This document shows positions 1-8,011 of a stretch of DNA of 64,000 nt, piece after piece. This DNA is from JBEVOS01 sp044226655. GTDB taxonomy: Bacteria; Pseudomonadota; Alphaproteobacteria; Caulobacterales; Aquidulcibacteraceae. The DNA lies in contig JBGAGO010000001.1 in the NCBI GenBank assembly GCA_044226655.1, positions 1,302,001 to 1,366,000 on the forward strand, in the 5' to 3' direction. Under the pieces are notes generated by a model. The model did not search any database and had not been told where the DNA came from. It saw only the letters and a list, made by a program, of their open reading frames with translations. The stretch's first letter is position 1. Each line of letters opens with the position of its first letter. The position numbers were made by a program, and so were the translations under genes.

Positions 1-666
1 CTGCTGTTCATGATGGTGTTCTCGTTCGCGTTCCCCGGCCGGCATTGGTCGAACACGGACATGCCCTACGCCTCGGGCCTGGCGCCCGGCCTCATCATGA
101 TGGGCATTCTGACCAACGCGTTTCAGAACACCTCCTCATCCATGGTGCAGGCCAAGATGATGGGGATATCGATCGATTTCCTGATGCCGCCGATCTCGGC
201 GCTGGAGCTGACGACGGCGTTCATCACCGGCGCCGTGATCCGCGGCCTCGCGGTGGGCATCGCCAGCATCATCGCGGTTGCGGCGTTCGCCAATGTGCTG
301 CCTGTGCAGCCGTTGGCCGCGCTCTATTACGCGGTCGCGGCCGCTGTGATCTTCGCCGCCGTGGGCCTCATCGGCGGCATCTGGGCTGAGAAATTCGATC
401 ATATCGCCGCGGTGACGACCTTCGTCATCACGCCGCTGACGATGCTGTCGGGCACGTTCTACAGCGTCGACGCGCTGCCCCCGGCGCTCGGCTTCCTGCT
501 GCACTGGAACCCGGTGTTCTTCCTGATCGACGGCTTCCGCTACGGCTTCATCGGCCAGGCCCATTCCGATCTCACCACCGGCATCCTCTTCACCGGCGCC
601 CTCGCCATCGGCCTCACCTGGGGCGCCTGGGCCATGCTGAAGAGCGGGTATGGGCTGAAGGCGTAG
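1..666 (+). CDS. ABC-2 type transporter permease, 3' part (5' end outside window)
   Basis: The reading frame is open from base 1, so the start lies upstream and about 221 C-terminal residues are seen. The protein is strongly hydrophobic with about five membrane segments. It has the ABC-2 permease layout: a QAKMMG stretch in the cytoplasmic loop, then paired helices, then the TPLTMLSGTFYSVDALP region and the loop HWNPVFFLIDGFRYG that are typical of the NodJ/DrrB-like export permease family. Such permeases pair with an ATP-binding subunit, which should lie just upstream. The substrate cannot be read from this part. A long inverted repeat begins 17 bp after the stop. Confidence 0.85.
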   Translation: MLFMMVFSFAFPGRHWSNTDMPYASGLAPGLIMMGILTNAFQNTSSSMVQAKMMGISIDFLMPPISALELTTAFITGAVIRGLAVGIASIIAVAAFANVLPVQPLAALYYAVAAAVIFAAVGLIGGIWAEKFDHIAAVTTFVITPLTMLSGTFYSVDALPPALGFLLHWNPVFFLIDGFRYGFIGQAHSDLTTGILFTGALAIGLTWGAWAMLKSGYGLKA

Positions 667-683
667 GAAGCCGCGGCCCTTCT

Positions 684-783
684 CCTCCCCCTGCAAGGGG
701 GAGGTCGGGAGGGGGTGAGCCGGAAGCTCATACGGCGGCGCGCATGGCCTACCCCCTCCCATCCTCCCCCTTGCAGGGGGAGG
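684..783. repeat. Long inverted repeat, family A copy 1
   Basis: Two outer palindromes of the type CCTCCCCCTGCAAGGGGGAG flank an inner spacer, and the whole unit is roughly an inverted repeat (AGGGGGTGAG against CCCCCTCCC). It sits 17 bp after the permease stop. Related copies lie at 23494, 45780 and 53054. It could fold in RNA of either direction and act as a terminator or 3' stabiliser. Confidence 0.85.
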
Positions 784-843
784 AATGCGCATTACGCGCA
801 CTGTCGTTGAAACGTAGCCCGAATTCCGTATGAATAGGGACGA

Positions 844-945
844 ATGATCCTGGCGCTTGGCCTTCTCGCCCTTGCGGGGCTCGCTGCGGCGGCTGTGCGG
901 CCGGCGCCGGTCCGCGTGCGCGCCCGCCGAGGCCGCGGCGTCTAA
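844..945 (+). CDS. Possible 33-residue membrane microprotein
   Basis: A short frame starts at ATG 844 with a hydrophobic stretch (ILALGLLALAGLAAAA) followed by an arginine-rich tail. It ends at a TAA about 80 bp before argD. It would be a single-span peptide with a positively charged C terminus. No clear Shine-Dalgarno site is seen and the region is GC-rich, so it may be a chance frame. The function is unknown. Confidence 0.3.
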   Translation: MILALGLLALAGLAAAAVRPAPVRVRARRGRGV

Positions 946-1023
946 CCTCGTCACGAGGCGCCTTGACGCCAGCGCCGCCCGCTCTATTCCCGCCGCTTTC
1001 TCATTTCAGGGGGCTTTCCGCCC

Positions 1024-2217
1024 ATGACCGCGCCGTCCAGCCATCTGCTTCCCGTCTATGCGCCCGCCGAGGAGGTGTTCGTGCGCGGCGAGGGGGCCTG
1101 GCTCTACACCGACAAGAACGAGAAATATCTCGATTTCATCGCCGGCATCGCCGTCAACGCGCTCGGCCACGCCAATCCGAAGCTCGTCGCCGCGCTTACC
1201 GAGCAGGCCGGCAAGCTCTGGCACCTCTCGAACATGTTCAAGATCGAGGGCCAGGAGCCGCTCGCCGCCGCCTATTGCGAGCACTCCTTCGCCGACGTCG
1301 TGTTCTTCACCAATTCCGGCACGGAAGCGATCGAAGGCGCGATCAAGATGGCGCGCAAATTCCAGAGCGCGACCGGCCATCCCGAGAAGATCGACATCAT
1401 CGGCTTCAAGGGCGCCTTTCACGGCCGCACCATCGCGGCCATCAACGCGGCCGGCAATCCGAGCTATCTCGACGGCTTCGGCCCGCCGCTGCCGGGCTTT
1501 CTGCATGGCGAGTTCAACGATCTCGCCTCCGTTGAAAAACTCATCGGGCCGACGACGGCGGCGTTCATTGTCGAGCCGGTGCAGGGCGAAGGCGGCTGCC
1601 GCGCCGGCACGAAGGAATTTCTGCAGGGCCTGCGCGCGCTCGCCGACAAGCACGGCGCGCTGGTGATCTTCGATGAGGTGCAATGCGGCGCGGGCCGCAC
1701 CGGCACGCTCTGGGCGCATGAGCAAGTGGGCGTCACGCCCGATATCATGGCCGTCGCCAAGGGCGTCGGCGGCGGCTTCCCGCTCGGCGCCATTCTCGCC
1801 ACCAAGAACGCCGCGCAAGGCATGATGCGCGGCACGCATGGCACGACCTATGGCGGCAATCCTTTGGCGATGGCGGTCGGCCGCGCGGCGTTCAAGGAAT
1901 TGTCCGATCCGGCGTTTCTGGCGCGCGTGCGCGACATCTCCAATCATCTCGGCCAATCGCTCGAAGGCTTGAAGGATCGCCATCCTGATCTGGTCGTCGA
2001 GGTGCGCGGCAAGGGCCTGCTGCGCGGCTTGAAGCTCACGATCGATCCCAAGCCGCTGCAGGGCGCGCTGCGCCAACGCAAAGTGCTGGTGGGCGTGGCG
2101 GGCGATAATGTGCTGCGCATCGCGCCGCCGCTCATCATCGATGAAGCGCAGGTCAGCCAGGCTGTCGATGCGATCGACGCCGTGCTCGCAGCCCAGGTCA
2201 CGGCCGCGAGCGCATGA
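1024..2217 (+). CDS. argD: Acetylornithine/succinyldiaminopimelate aminotransferase
   Basis: This is a 397-residue class III PLP aminotransferase that converts N-acetylglutamate semialdehyde to N-acetylornithine in arginine synthesis. Many ArgD enzymes also serve the diaminopimelate branch. Visible family marks are FFTNSGTEAIEGAIKMAR, the GFHGRT-like segment KGAFHGRT, the FDEVQCGAGRTG aspartate region, and the PLP lysine near residue 246 in AVAKGVGGGFPLGA. The length is normal. It overlaps argF by 4 bp (ATGA at 2214-2217), which indicates translational coupling. The start follows an AGGGGGCTTTCCGCCC stretch that supplies a usable ribosome site. Confidence 0.96.
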   Translation: MTAPSSHLLPVYAPAEEVFVRGEGAWLYTDKNEKYLDFIAGIAVNALGHANPKLVAALTEQAGKLWHLSNMFKIEGQEPLAAAYCEHSFADVVFFTNSGTEAIEGAIKMARKFQSATGHPEKIDIIGFKGAFHGRTIAAINAAGNPSYLDGFGPPLPGFLHGEFNDLASVEKLIGPTTAAFIVEPVQGEGGCRAGTKEFLQGLRALADKHGALVIFDEVQCGAGRTGTLWAHEQVGVTPDIMAVAKGVGGGFPLGAILATKNAAQGMMRGTHGTTYGGNPLAMAVGRAAFKELSDPAFLARVRDISNHLGQSLEGLKDRHPDLVVEVRGKGLLRGLKLTIDPKPLQGALRQRKVLVGVAGDNVLRIAPPLIIDEAQVSQAVDAIDAVLAAQVTAASA

Positions 2218-3140
2218 TCCGGCATTTTCTGGATATCGCGCCGCTCAGCGCGGCCGAGCTGCGTTTGATTCTGGATGAGGCGCATGCCCGCAAGGCCGCG
2301 CGCGCGGGCAAGCCGAAGGGCGCGCAAGACGACGATGCGCCGCTCAAGGATCACGCGCTGGCGATGATCTTCCAGAAGAATTCGACGCGCACGCGCGTCT
2401 CGTTCGACATCGGCATGCGCCAGCTCGGCGGCTCCACGATTGTGATGAGCGCGGCCGATACGCAATTGGGCCGCGGCGAAACCGTGGGCGACACCGCGCG
2501 CGTGCTGTCGCGCATGGTCGATTGCGTCATGATCCGCGCCAATGACCATCAGGATCTGCTCGATTATGCGGAAGCCTCCAGCATTCCGCTGATCAACGGG
2601 CTCTCGGACGCTTCGCATCCGTGCCAGATCGTCGCCGACATCATGACGCTCGAAGAGCGCATCGGAAAACTGGAAGGCAAAACCGTCGCCTGGCTCGGCG
2701 ACGGCAACAATGTCTGCGCCAGTTTCGTGCACGCCGCGCCCAAGCTCGGCTTCGCGATGCACATCGCCACGCCTGAAAGTTATGCGCCGCGCACGCAGGA
2801 GATCGCCGCCGCGCAAGCCGAAGGCGCGCGCATCTCCGTGTCGCGCGATGCGAAGGCCGCGATCGCCGGCGCCGATGTCGTCGTCACCGACACCTGGGTG
2901 TCGATGGGCGACGCCGACAAGGCCGAGCGCCTGCGGGCCTTTCCGCCTTACGCCGTGGACGATGCGATGTTGGCGCGCGCCGCGAAGGGCGCCGTCTTCC
3001 TGCATTGCCTGCCGGCGCATCGCGGCGAGGAGGTCAGCGACAGCGTGATGGACGGCCCGCAATCTGCGGTGTGGGACGAAGCGGAAAACCGCATCCACGC
3101 GCAGAAGGCCGTGCTGCTCTGGTGCCTCGGCAAAATCTGA
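2214..3140 (+). CDS. argF: Ornithine carbamoyltransferase
   Basis: This 308-residue enzyme joins carbamoyl phosphate and ornithine to give citrulline. The carbamoyl-phosphate loop STRTRVSF is near residues 57-64. The carbamoyl-binding HPCQ motif lies in SDASHPCQIVADIM, and the ornithine-binding end carries HCLPAHRGEEVSD. The start ATG lies in the last codon of argD, so the two genes form an operon for consecutive arginine steps. hslO follows 40 bp downstream on the same strand and may be cotranscribed. Confidence 0.96.
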   Translation: MIRHFLDIAPLSAAELRLILDEAHARKAARAGKPKGAQDDDAPLKDHALAMIFQKNSTRTRVSFDIGMRQLGGSTIVMSAADTQLGRGETVGDTARVLSRMVDCVMIRANDHQDLLDYAEASSIPLINGLSDASHPCQIVADIMTLEERIGKLEGKTVAWLGDGNNVCASFVHAAPKLGFAMHIATPESYAPRTQEIAAAQAEGARISVSRDAKAAIAGADVVVTDTWVSMGDADKAERLRAFPPYAVDDAMLARAAKGAVFLHCLPAHRGEEVSDSVMDGPQSAVWDEAENRIHAQKAVLLWCLGKI

Positions 3141-3180
3141 GCGCGGCCGCACGTTTGAAATCGGCCGGAGCAATCCCAAT

Positions 3181-4101
3181 GTGCCCGCCATGTCTGAGCT
3201 AGCTTCAAGCGATCCGCGGCGCGCGGAAGGCGCCGACGATCTGGTCGCGGCCTTCACCGTCGATGGCGCGCCGCTGCGCGGCCGCATCGCGCGCACCAGC
3301 GCGACGATCGACGCCATTCTGCGCCGCCACGCCTATCCCGCGCCGGTGGCGCTGCTGCTGGGCGAGGCTTTGGTGTTCGCATCGCTGATGGCCTCGCTGC
3401 TCAAGGTCGATGGCAAGCTTTCGATCCAGGCGCAGGGCGATGGGCTCGTGCCGCTTTTGGTGGCCGAGCATGTCACGGGCGGGGCGCTGCGCGGCTATGC
3501 GCGGCTGGCGCCCAATGCGGCTTCTGAGCTCGCCGGCGCCCATCGCCTCGCGCCGCGCGATCTGGTGGGCGAGGGCGTATTGTCCCTGACGCTCACCCAG
3601 GGCGATGATTTCGCGCCGCATCAGGGCCTGGTGCCGATGCAGGGCCGCACTTTGGCGGAATGCGCCGAAGCCTATTTCCGCGACAGCGAGCAGGTTGAAA
3701 CGCGCATCAAGCTCGCCGTCGGCGAGGTGATGGGCGTGGGCCATCCGAATTATTGGCGCGCGGGCGGGGCGCTCATCCAGCGCGTCGCAGCCGACGATGC
3801 GCGCGGCGATCCCGAAGACGCATGGCGCCGCGCCGCCATCTTCCTCGATACGCTGACCGATGAAGAAATGCTCGATCCCGCGCTGCCGGCGGACCGTGTG
3901 CTCTATCGCCTCTTCCAAGAAGACGGCGTACGCATGGCCGATCCGGTGCCGCTCGTGGATCAATGCTCCTGCGATGAACAGCGCCTGGAAGCCGCGCTCG
4001 CGCATCTGAGCGCGCACGAACGCGCCGAGCTCGCCGAGCCAGACGGTTTCGTCCACGCGACGTGCCAATTCTGCGCGCGGGAATATCTGTTGAAGCCCTA
4101 G
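3181..4101 (+). CDS. hslO: Redox-regulated chaperone Hsp33
   Basis: About 303-306 residues. The N-terminal Hsp33 fold is followed by a redox switch with zinc-binding cysteines in the order QCSCDEQ and CQFC near the C terminus. Under oxidation these cysteines release zinc, the linker unfolds, and the chaperone holds unfolding proteins in the cytoplasm. The start is either GTG 3181, which is well placed after CGGAG at 3166-3170, or ATG 3190. I prefer the GTG because of the spacing. The gene lies directly after argD-argF and is convergent with the cupin gene, with a long inverted repeat between. Confidence 0.93.
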   Translation: MPAMSELASSDPRRAEGADDLVAAFTVDGAPLRGRIARTSATIDAILRRHAYPAPVALLLGEALVFASLMASLLKVDGKLSIQAQGDGLVPLLVAEHVTGGALRGYARLAPNAASELAGAHRLAPRDLVGEGVLSLTLTQGDDFAPHQGLVPMQGRTLAECAEAYFRDSEQVETRIKLAVGEVMGVGHPNYWRAGGALIQRVAADDARGDPEDAWRRAAIFLDTLTDEEMLDPALPADRVLYRLFQEDGVRMADPVPLVDQCSCDEQRLEAALAHLSAHERAELAEPDGFVHATCQFCAREYLLKP

Positions 4102-4127
4102 CGCCACGACGCAGTGGAAGGCGCCCT

Positions 4128-4269
4128 GCTCCCCCTCGATGGGGGAGCTGTCAGCCGAAGCCGTTGCGTAGGCTGACTGAGGGGGTGGCGGCGCCACGTT
4201 TTGTGATCTCGCGCGTCCGCCCCACCCGACGCCGCTTCGCGGCGCCACCCTCCCCATCAAGGGGAGGGA
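4128..4269. repeat. Long inverted repeat, family C variant 1
   Basis: The outer arms are GCTCCCCCTCGATGGGGGAGC and ACCCTCCCCATCAAGGGGAGGG, with an inner GTCAGCCGAAGCCGTTGCGTAGGCTGAC-type hairpin and a GCCGCTTCGCGGCG-type hairpin. It fills the gap between the convergent hslO and cupin genes, 26 bp and 13 bp from their stops. It is closest to the copy at 5309. Confidence 0.85.
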
Positions 4270-4282
4270 GGGCGCACGCGGC

Positions 4283-4831
4283 TCACCGCGTCAGCGGCCG
4301 ATCGATCAGCACGGCCAGCAGCATCGCCGGCCCGCCGATGGCTTCCCAGGCGTGATTGGTGCCGCGCTGGATGACGACTTGGCCGGGCGTGAGCTCCGTC
4401 TCCGCGCCTTCGAGCACCAGCTTCACGCGGCCTTGCAAGAGGCAGATCACGTCGATCGTGTGCGTCTCGTGCATCGCCTGATGGCGGCTCTGATCGATCA
4501 TGTGATCGGCGCCGCCCATTTCGGCGAAGCGCTCGCGCGTGGCTTTGTCGAGCACATCCTTCGGCACGCCGGGCGGCGTCGGCTGCACCACGAACCAGCG
4601 CACCTGCACATTGCCTTTGCGCGGCCCGAGCTTGGGCGTGCCGTTGCCGAGATCTTTCGCCTCTTTCGGATCGAGCGGGCCCGAGGCCGCATCTTCCCAA
4701 ATCTCGAACAGGCCGCCGAGATCGGGCACGCCATAGGAAGAGGACGGTCCGCCATCGAGGATGATGACGGATTTGCCGTCCTTGTCGTCGCCCGTGATGA
4801 CGCGCCGCATCGCGTCCGCAAACCCCGCCAT
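4283..4831 (-). CDS. Cupin-domain protein
   Basis: This 182-residue protein has a C-terminal single cupin barrel. The first motif contains the metal-ligand pattern HQAMHETHTID and the second contains GQVVIQRGTNHAWEA. The N-terminal half is variable. Small cupins of this type include dioxygenases, isomerases and sugar or antibiotic-like binders, and the substrate cannot be told. The gene lies 11 bp downstream of apaG on the same strand and probably shares its transcript. The ATG is preceded by GGGAGAGAAC, a good ribosome site. Confidence 0.8.
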   Translation of the reverse strand: MAGFADAMRRVITGDDKDGKSVIILDGGPSSSYGVPDLGGLFEIWEDAASGPLDPKEAKDLGNGTPKLGPRKGNVQVRWFVVQPTPPGVPKDVLDKATRERFAEMGGADHMIDQSRHQAMHETHTIDVICLLQGRVKLVLEGAETELTPGQVVIQRGTNHAWEAIGGPAMLLAVLIDRPLTR

Positions 4832-4842
4832 GTTCTCTCTCC

Positions 4843-5238
4843 CTAATTCGCGACCTTATTGGTGTATGGACATTCCAAAGAGAATGCCGGGATCGCAATT
4901 TCGAACCGCGTGTTGTCGCGCACGCGCCGCATTTGATATTCGCCCATCATCACGCCCGAAGGCGCCGCCAGCGGGCAGGCGCTCGTGTAAGTATAAGCTT
5001 CGCCCGGATGGATGACGGGCGTCTCGCCGACCACGCCCGGCCCGCGCACATCCTGCTGATGGCCCAGCTCATCGGTGATCATCCAATGGCGCGCCAGCAA
5101 TTGCACGGTTTCGGGCGTGGCGTTGAGAATTTCGATCTCATAGGCCCACACGAAGCGGCTGCGCTCCGGGTCCGAGCTTTCCGGCAGAAAGCGCGGCGTC
5201 GCGCGGACGATGATGCCGTCGGTTTCGGTCTCGAACAT
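4843..5238 (-). CDS. apaG: ApaG domain protein
   Basis: This 131-residue protein is almost entirely an ApaG/DUF525 beta-sandwich. The family-typical stretches are the WMITDELG segment, VRGPGVVGETPVI and the ACPLAAPSGVMMGEYQM region. ApaG has been linked to cobalt and magnesium handling in enterobacteria, but its biochemical role is unsettled. It has the normal length for the free-standing form. It is upstream of the cupin gene, and metZ ends further upstream on the same strand behind an inverted repeat. Confidence 0.92.
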   Translation of the reverse strand: MFETETDGIIVRATPRFLPESSDPERSRFVWAYEIEILNATPETVQLLARHWMITDELGHQQDVRGPGVVGETPVIHPGEAYTYTSACPLAAPSGVMMGEYQMRRVRDNTRFEIAIPAFSLECPYTNKVAN

Positions 5239-5308
5239 GAGGGAAAGTCTAGCGCCATCCCTTGTCTCCCGCGAGGGGACAGGCGTTCATACTGGGAATT
5301 GACGCCGT

Positions 5309-5433
5309 GCTCCCCCGTGAGGGGGAGCTGTCACGCGTAGCGTGACTGAGGGGGCGGCGACGCGGCGTCGGAGGTTGGGCTTCCGCCCCATCCGACGCTG
5401 CTTCGCAGCGCCACCTTCCCCTCGCGGGGAAGG
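5309..5433. repeat. Long inverted repeat, family C variant 2
   Basis: The outer arms are GCTCCCCCGTGAGGGGGAGC and CCTTCCCCTCGCGGGGAAGG. Inside are a GTCACGCGTAGCGTGAC hairpin and a GACGCTGCTTCGCAGCG-type hairpin. It is 26 bp beyond the metZ stop, so in metZ mRNA it would lie in the 3' end. Confidence 0.85.
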
Positions 5434-5459
5434 CCGGCGTGTCTGCGCCGATGTGTGCA

Positions 5460-6647
5460 TCACACCTTATCCAGAGCCTGAAGCACGTCCTCGATCACGT
5501 CCTGCGCATCTTCGAGGCCGACCGAGAGGCGCACGGAGCCGCCGGTGACGCCGATATTGGCGCGGCCTTCGGGCGTGAGGCGCCGGTGCGTCGTGGTTTC
5601 TGGATGCGTCGCCAGAGATTTCGCATCGCCCAGATTGTTGGAGATATCGACCAGCTCCAGCGCGTCGAGAAAGCGCCAGGCGCCCTCGCGCCCGTTCTTG
5701 ACGTCAAATGCGATCAGCGTGCCGCCGGCTTTCATCTGCTTTTTGTGGATGGCGTAATCCGGATGATCCTCGCGGCCCGGATAAAGCAGCTTCGCCACGT
5801 TCTTATGGGTTGCGAGCGCATCGGCGATCGCCGCGGCATTGCGCGCTTGCTGCAGCACGCGCAGCTCAATGGTTTCGAGGCCCTTCGACAGCACCCAGCC
5901 GTTGAACGGCGACAGCGCCGGCCCGGTATGGCGCAGATATTCGCGCACGCCCGCATCGATCAATTGTTTGGACGCCAGGATCGCGCCGCCAAGCGTGCGG
6001 CCCTGGCCGTCGATATGCTTGGTCGCGGAATAAACGACGATGTCTGCGCCCAATGGGAACGGCTTCTGCAGCACGGGGCTCGCGAACACGTTGTCGACAA
6101 CGACAAGCCCGCCAGCGTCGTGAATGATGTTCGCGACCGCCGTGATATCGACGCCGCCCAAAGTGGGATTGGCGGGCGTTTCCAGCAGCGCCAGCTGCAC
6201 GCCCTTCTTGGCCGCATCGCGCCATTGATCGAGATCGTGGCCATCGACCAGCGTCACCGCCACGCCCAGGCGCGGCAACAGCGTGTCGAGCAGCCAGAGG
6301 CAGGACGAGAACATCGCGCGCGCGCCGATCACGCGGTCGCCCGCTTTGAGATTGCCGAGGAGCGCGGCCGTGACGGCGGCCATGCCCGAAGAGGTTGAGA
6401 GGCATTCCTCTGCGCCCTCGCCCTCCAACGCCATCAGCCGCTCTTCGAACACGCGATTGGTGGGATTGCCGTAGCGCCCATAGAGATAGCCGGGCGAGGT
6501 TCCCGCAAAGCGCGCATCGGCCTCTGCGGCGCTGTCATAGACGAAGCCGGAGGTGGGGAAGATCGCTTCGGCGGTTTCCTTGTGGGGGCTGCGGGCGAGG
6601 CCGCCGCGCACGAGCAGGGTGGCGGGGCGCAATTTCTTTCCGGACAT
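5460..6647 (-). CDS. metZ: O-succinylhomoserine sulfhydrylase
   Basis: This 395-residue Cys/Met-metabolism PLP enzyme makes homocysteine directly from O-succinylhomoserine and sulfide. The YGRYGNPTNRVFEERL segment, STSSGMAAVTAALL and the PLP lysine at about residue 210 in SATKHIDGQGR fit MetZ and not the shorter cystathionine lyases. The length is normal. It is the only gene in its transcription unit, and the leader holds a SAM-II riboswitch. Expression should therefore fall when S-adenosylmethionine is plentiful. This leader independently supports the methionine-pathway assignment. Confidence 0.93.
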   Translation of the reverse strand: MSGKKLRPATLLVRGGLARSPHKETAEAIFPTSGFVYDSAAEADARFAGTSPGYLYGRYGNPTNRVFEERLMALEGEGAEECLSTSSGMAAVTAALLGNLKAGDRVIGARAMFSSCLWLLDTLLPRLGVAVTLVDGHDLDQWRDAAKKGVQLALLETPANPTLGGVDITAVANIIHDAGGLVVVDNVFASPVLQKPFPLGADIVVYSATKHIDGQGRTLGGAILASKQLIDAGVREYLRHTGPALSPFNGWVLSKGLETIELRVLQQARNAAAIADALATHKNVAKLLYPGREDHPDYAIHKKQMKAGGTLIAFDVKNGREGAWRFLDALELVDISNNLGDAKSLATHPETTTHRRLTPEGRANIGVTGGSVRLSVGLEDAQDVIEDVLQALDKV

Positions 6648-6721
6648 GGCTTTTCCTTACGCGCGGGCGCGCGATCGGACCTTAGCCTGCGGAAGAGGGA
6701 AAAGGAGCCAGAGCTCATCTT

Positions 6722-6784
6722 CGCCTCGCTTTAGCAGCATTTATAAACGCGCCCGCAAGCTGAAGTTCAAATCGGCGCAGGCGG
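6722..6784 (-). promoter_or_regulatory. SAM-II riboswitch in the metZ leader
   Basis: On the minus strand the leader reads GCGCCGATTTGAACTTCAGC, then TTGCGGGCGC, then GTTTATAAATGCTGCTAAAG, then CGAGG. This order (GATTTGA, CTTGC..GCGC closing the first stem, ATAAATG, and the near-invariant GCTAAAG followed by a G-rich 3' strand forming the pseudoknot) matches the SAM-II class known upstream of alphaproteobacterial metA, metX and metZ genes. It ends 74 nt before the metZ ATG. I identified it by eye and ran no covariance model. Confidence 0.88.
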
Positions 6785-6825
6785 CGTTCTAGCGGGAAAT
6801 TTTTGCGGGTCAATCCGTTCCGCAG

Positions 6826-6926
6826 TCATTCCGGACGGCGCGAAGCGCTGATCCGGAACCCAGGAGCCAGGGGCGCGTCGTTCGCCCCTGGGTCCCGGAT
6901 CGCGCTCTGCGCCTCCAGGATGAGGG
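6826..6926. repeat. Palindromic intergenic element, separate family
   Basis: It contains GATCCGGAACCCAGG, then GCCAGGGGCG and, after a short loop, CGCCCCTGGGTCCCGGATC, making a long imperfect hairpin flanked by TCATTCCGGA and TCCAGGATGA. It lies between the divergent metZ and dcd genes. It is the only long palindrome here not close to a stop codon. Similar dispersed elements are common in alphaproteobacterial intergenic DNA. Confidence 0.75.
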
Positions 6927-6994
6927 CCTGTGTGCGGGCCCTTTCGGCGGCGGGCGTTTCGGCGCACTTTGGCGCCTGAGAGCGAAGGGATTCG

Positions 6995-8011
6995 ATGAAC
7001 GGCGTTTTGCCAGACAGTGCGCTGAAAGACGCGATCCAAAAGGGCTGGATCGCGGCGGACGCGGCCTTCCTGCCGGATCAGATTCAGCCCGCGAGCCTCG
7101 ATCTGCGGCTGGGCGACATCGCCTATCGTCTGCGCGCCAGTTTCCTGCCGGGGCCGAACGCGAATGTGATGGATCGCCTCGACCGCGAACTCGTCATGCA
7201 CGCGATCGATTTGCGCCAGGGCGCGGTGCTCGAAACCGGCTGCGTCTATCTCGCGCCGGTGCAGGAGCGGCTGGCGCTGCCGGCCGATCTGCACGGCGCG
7301 GCCAATCCGAAAAGCTCGACCGGCCGCGTCGATGTGTTCACGCGCCTCATCACCGATCATGCGACCAGCTTCGATCACGTGCCCGCCGGCTATGGGGGGC
7401 CGCTCTATGCGGAAATTTCGCCGTGCACGTTTTCGATTCTGGTGCGCCCCGGCACGCGGCTCAGCCAGATACGGCTGCGGCGCGGGCCGCCTACGCCGAC
7501 GCGCGAAATCGATTTCACCATCGATCTGTCGCTCGATGGCCCCGTCGGTTTTCGCGCTAAGCGCCATTCCGGCGTCATCGACGTCGAACAGATCGGCGCC
7601 TTCGATCCGCGCGATTTCTGGGAGCCGCTGGAAGCGCGCCATGGCCGCGTCGTGCTTGATCCAGGACAATTCTACATCTTCGCATCGAAGGAGAATGTGC
7701 TGATCCCGGCCGATGAGGCGGCGGAGATGGCGCCGATCCGCCCTGAGCTGGGTGAATTTCGCGCGCATTACGCCGGCTTCTTCGATCCGGGCTTCGGCAT
7801 TGCGCCGCATGAAGGGCGCGCGGTGCTGGAAGTGCGTTCGCGCGACGTGCCGTTCTTCGTCGAGGACGGCCAGCCGGTGGGGAAGCTGGTGTTCGAGAAG
7901 CTGACGGGCGCGGTCGATAATCTCTATGGCGAGCAGGGCTCCAATTATCGCGGCCAGGGCTTGAAGCTCTCGAAGCATTTCGCGCCCTGGCGGCGCTGGA
8001 ACCAGCCATGA
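6995..8011 (+). CDS. dcd: 2'-deoxycytidine 5'-triphosphate deaminase, long alphaproteobacterial form
   Basis: This 338-residue protein is about twice the usual Dcd length and appears to hold two dUTPase-like halves. The first half has QIQPASLDLRLGD and NPKSSTGRVDVFTRLITD, the Dcd/dUTPase nucleotide-binding features. The second half has GEFRAHYAGFFDPGFG. Dcd deaminates dCTP to dUTP for thymidylate synthesis. The long form is known in alphaproteobacteria. It overlaps the following TraB-like gene by 4 bp (ATGA at 8008-8011). Confidence 0.9.
   Translation: MNGVLPDSALKDAIQKGWIAADAAFLPDQIQPASLDLRLGDIAYRLRASFLPGPNANVMDRLDRELVMHAIDLRQGAVLETGCVYLAPVQERLALPADLHGAANPKSSTGRVDVFTRLITDHATSFDHVPAGYGGPLYAEISPCTFSILVRPGTRLSQIRLRRGPPTPTREIDFTIDLSLDGPVGFRAKRHSGVIDVEQIGAFDPRDFWEPLEARHGRVVLDPGQFYIFASKENVLIPADEAAEMAPIRPELGEFRAHYAGFFDPGFGIAPHEGRAVLEVRSRDVPFFVEDGQPVGKLVFEKLTGAVDNLYGEQGSNYRGQGLKLSKHFAPWRRWNQP

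Noticed and set aside
6826..6926. Large palindrome as a dcd terminator or riboswitch
   Set aside because: It lies between divergent starts with no T tract and resembles a dispersed repeat, so no regulatory role is claimed.
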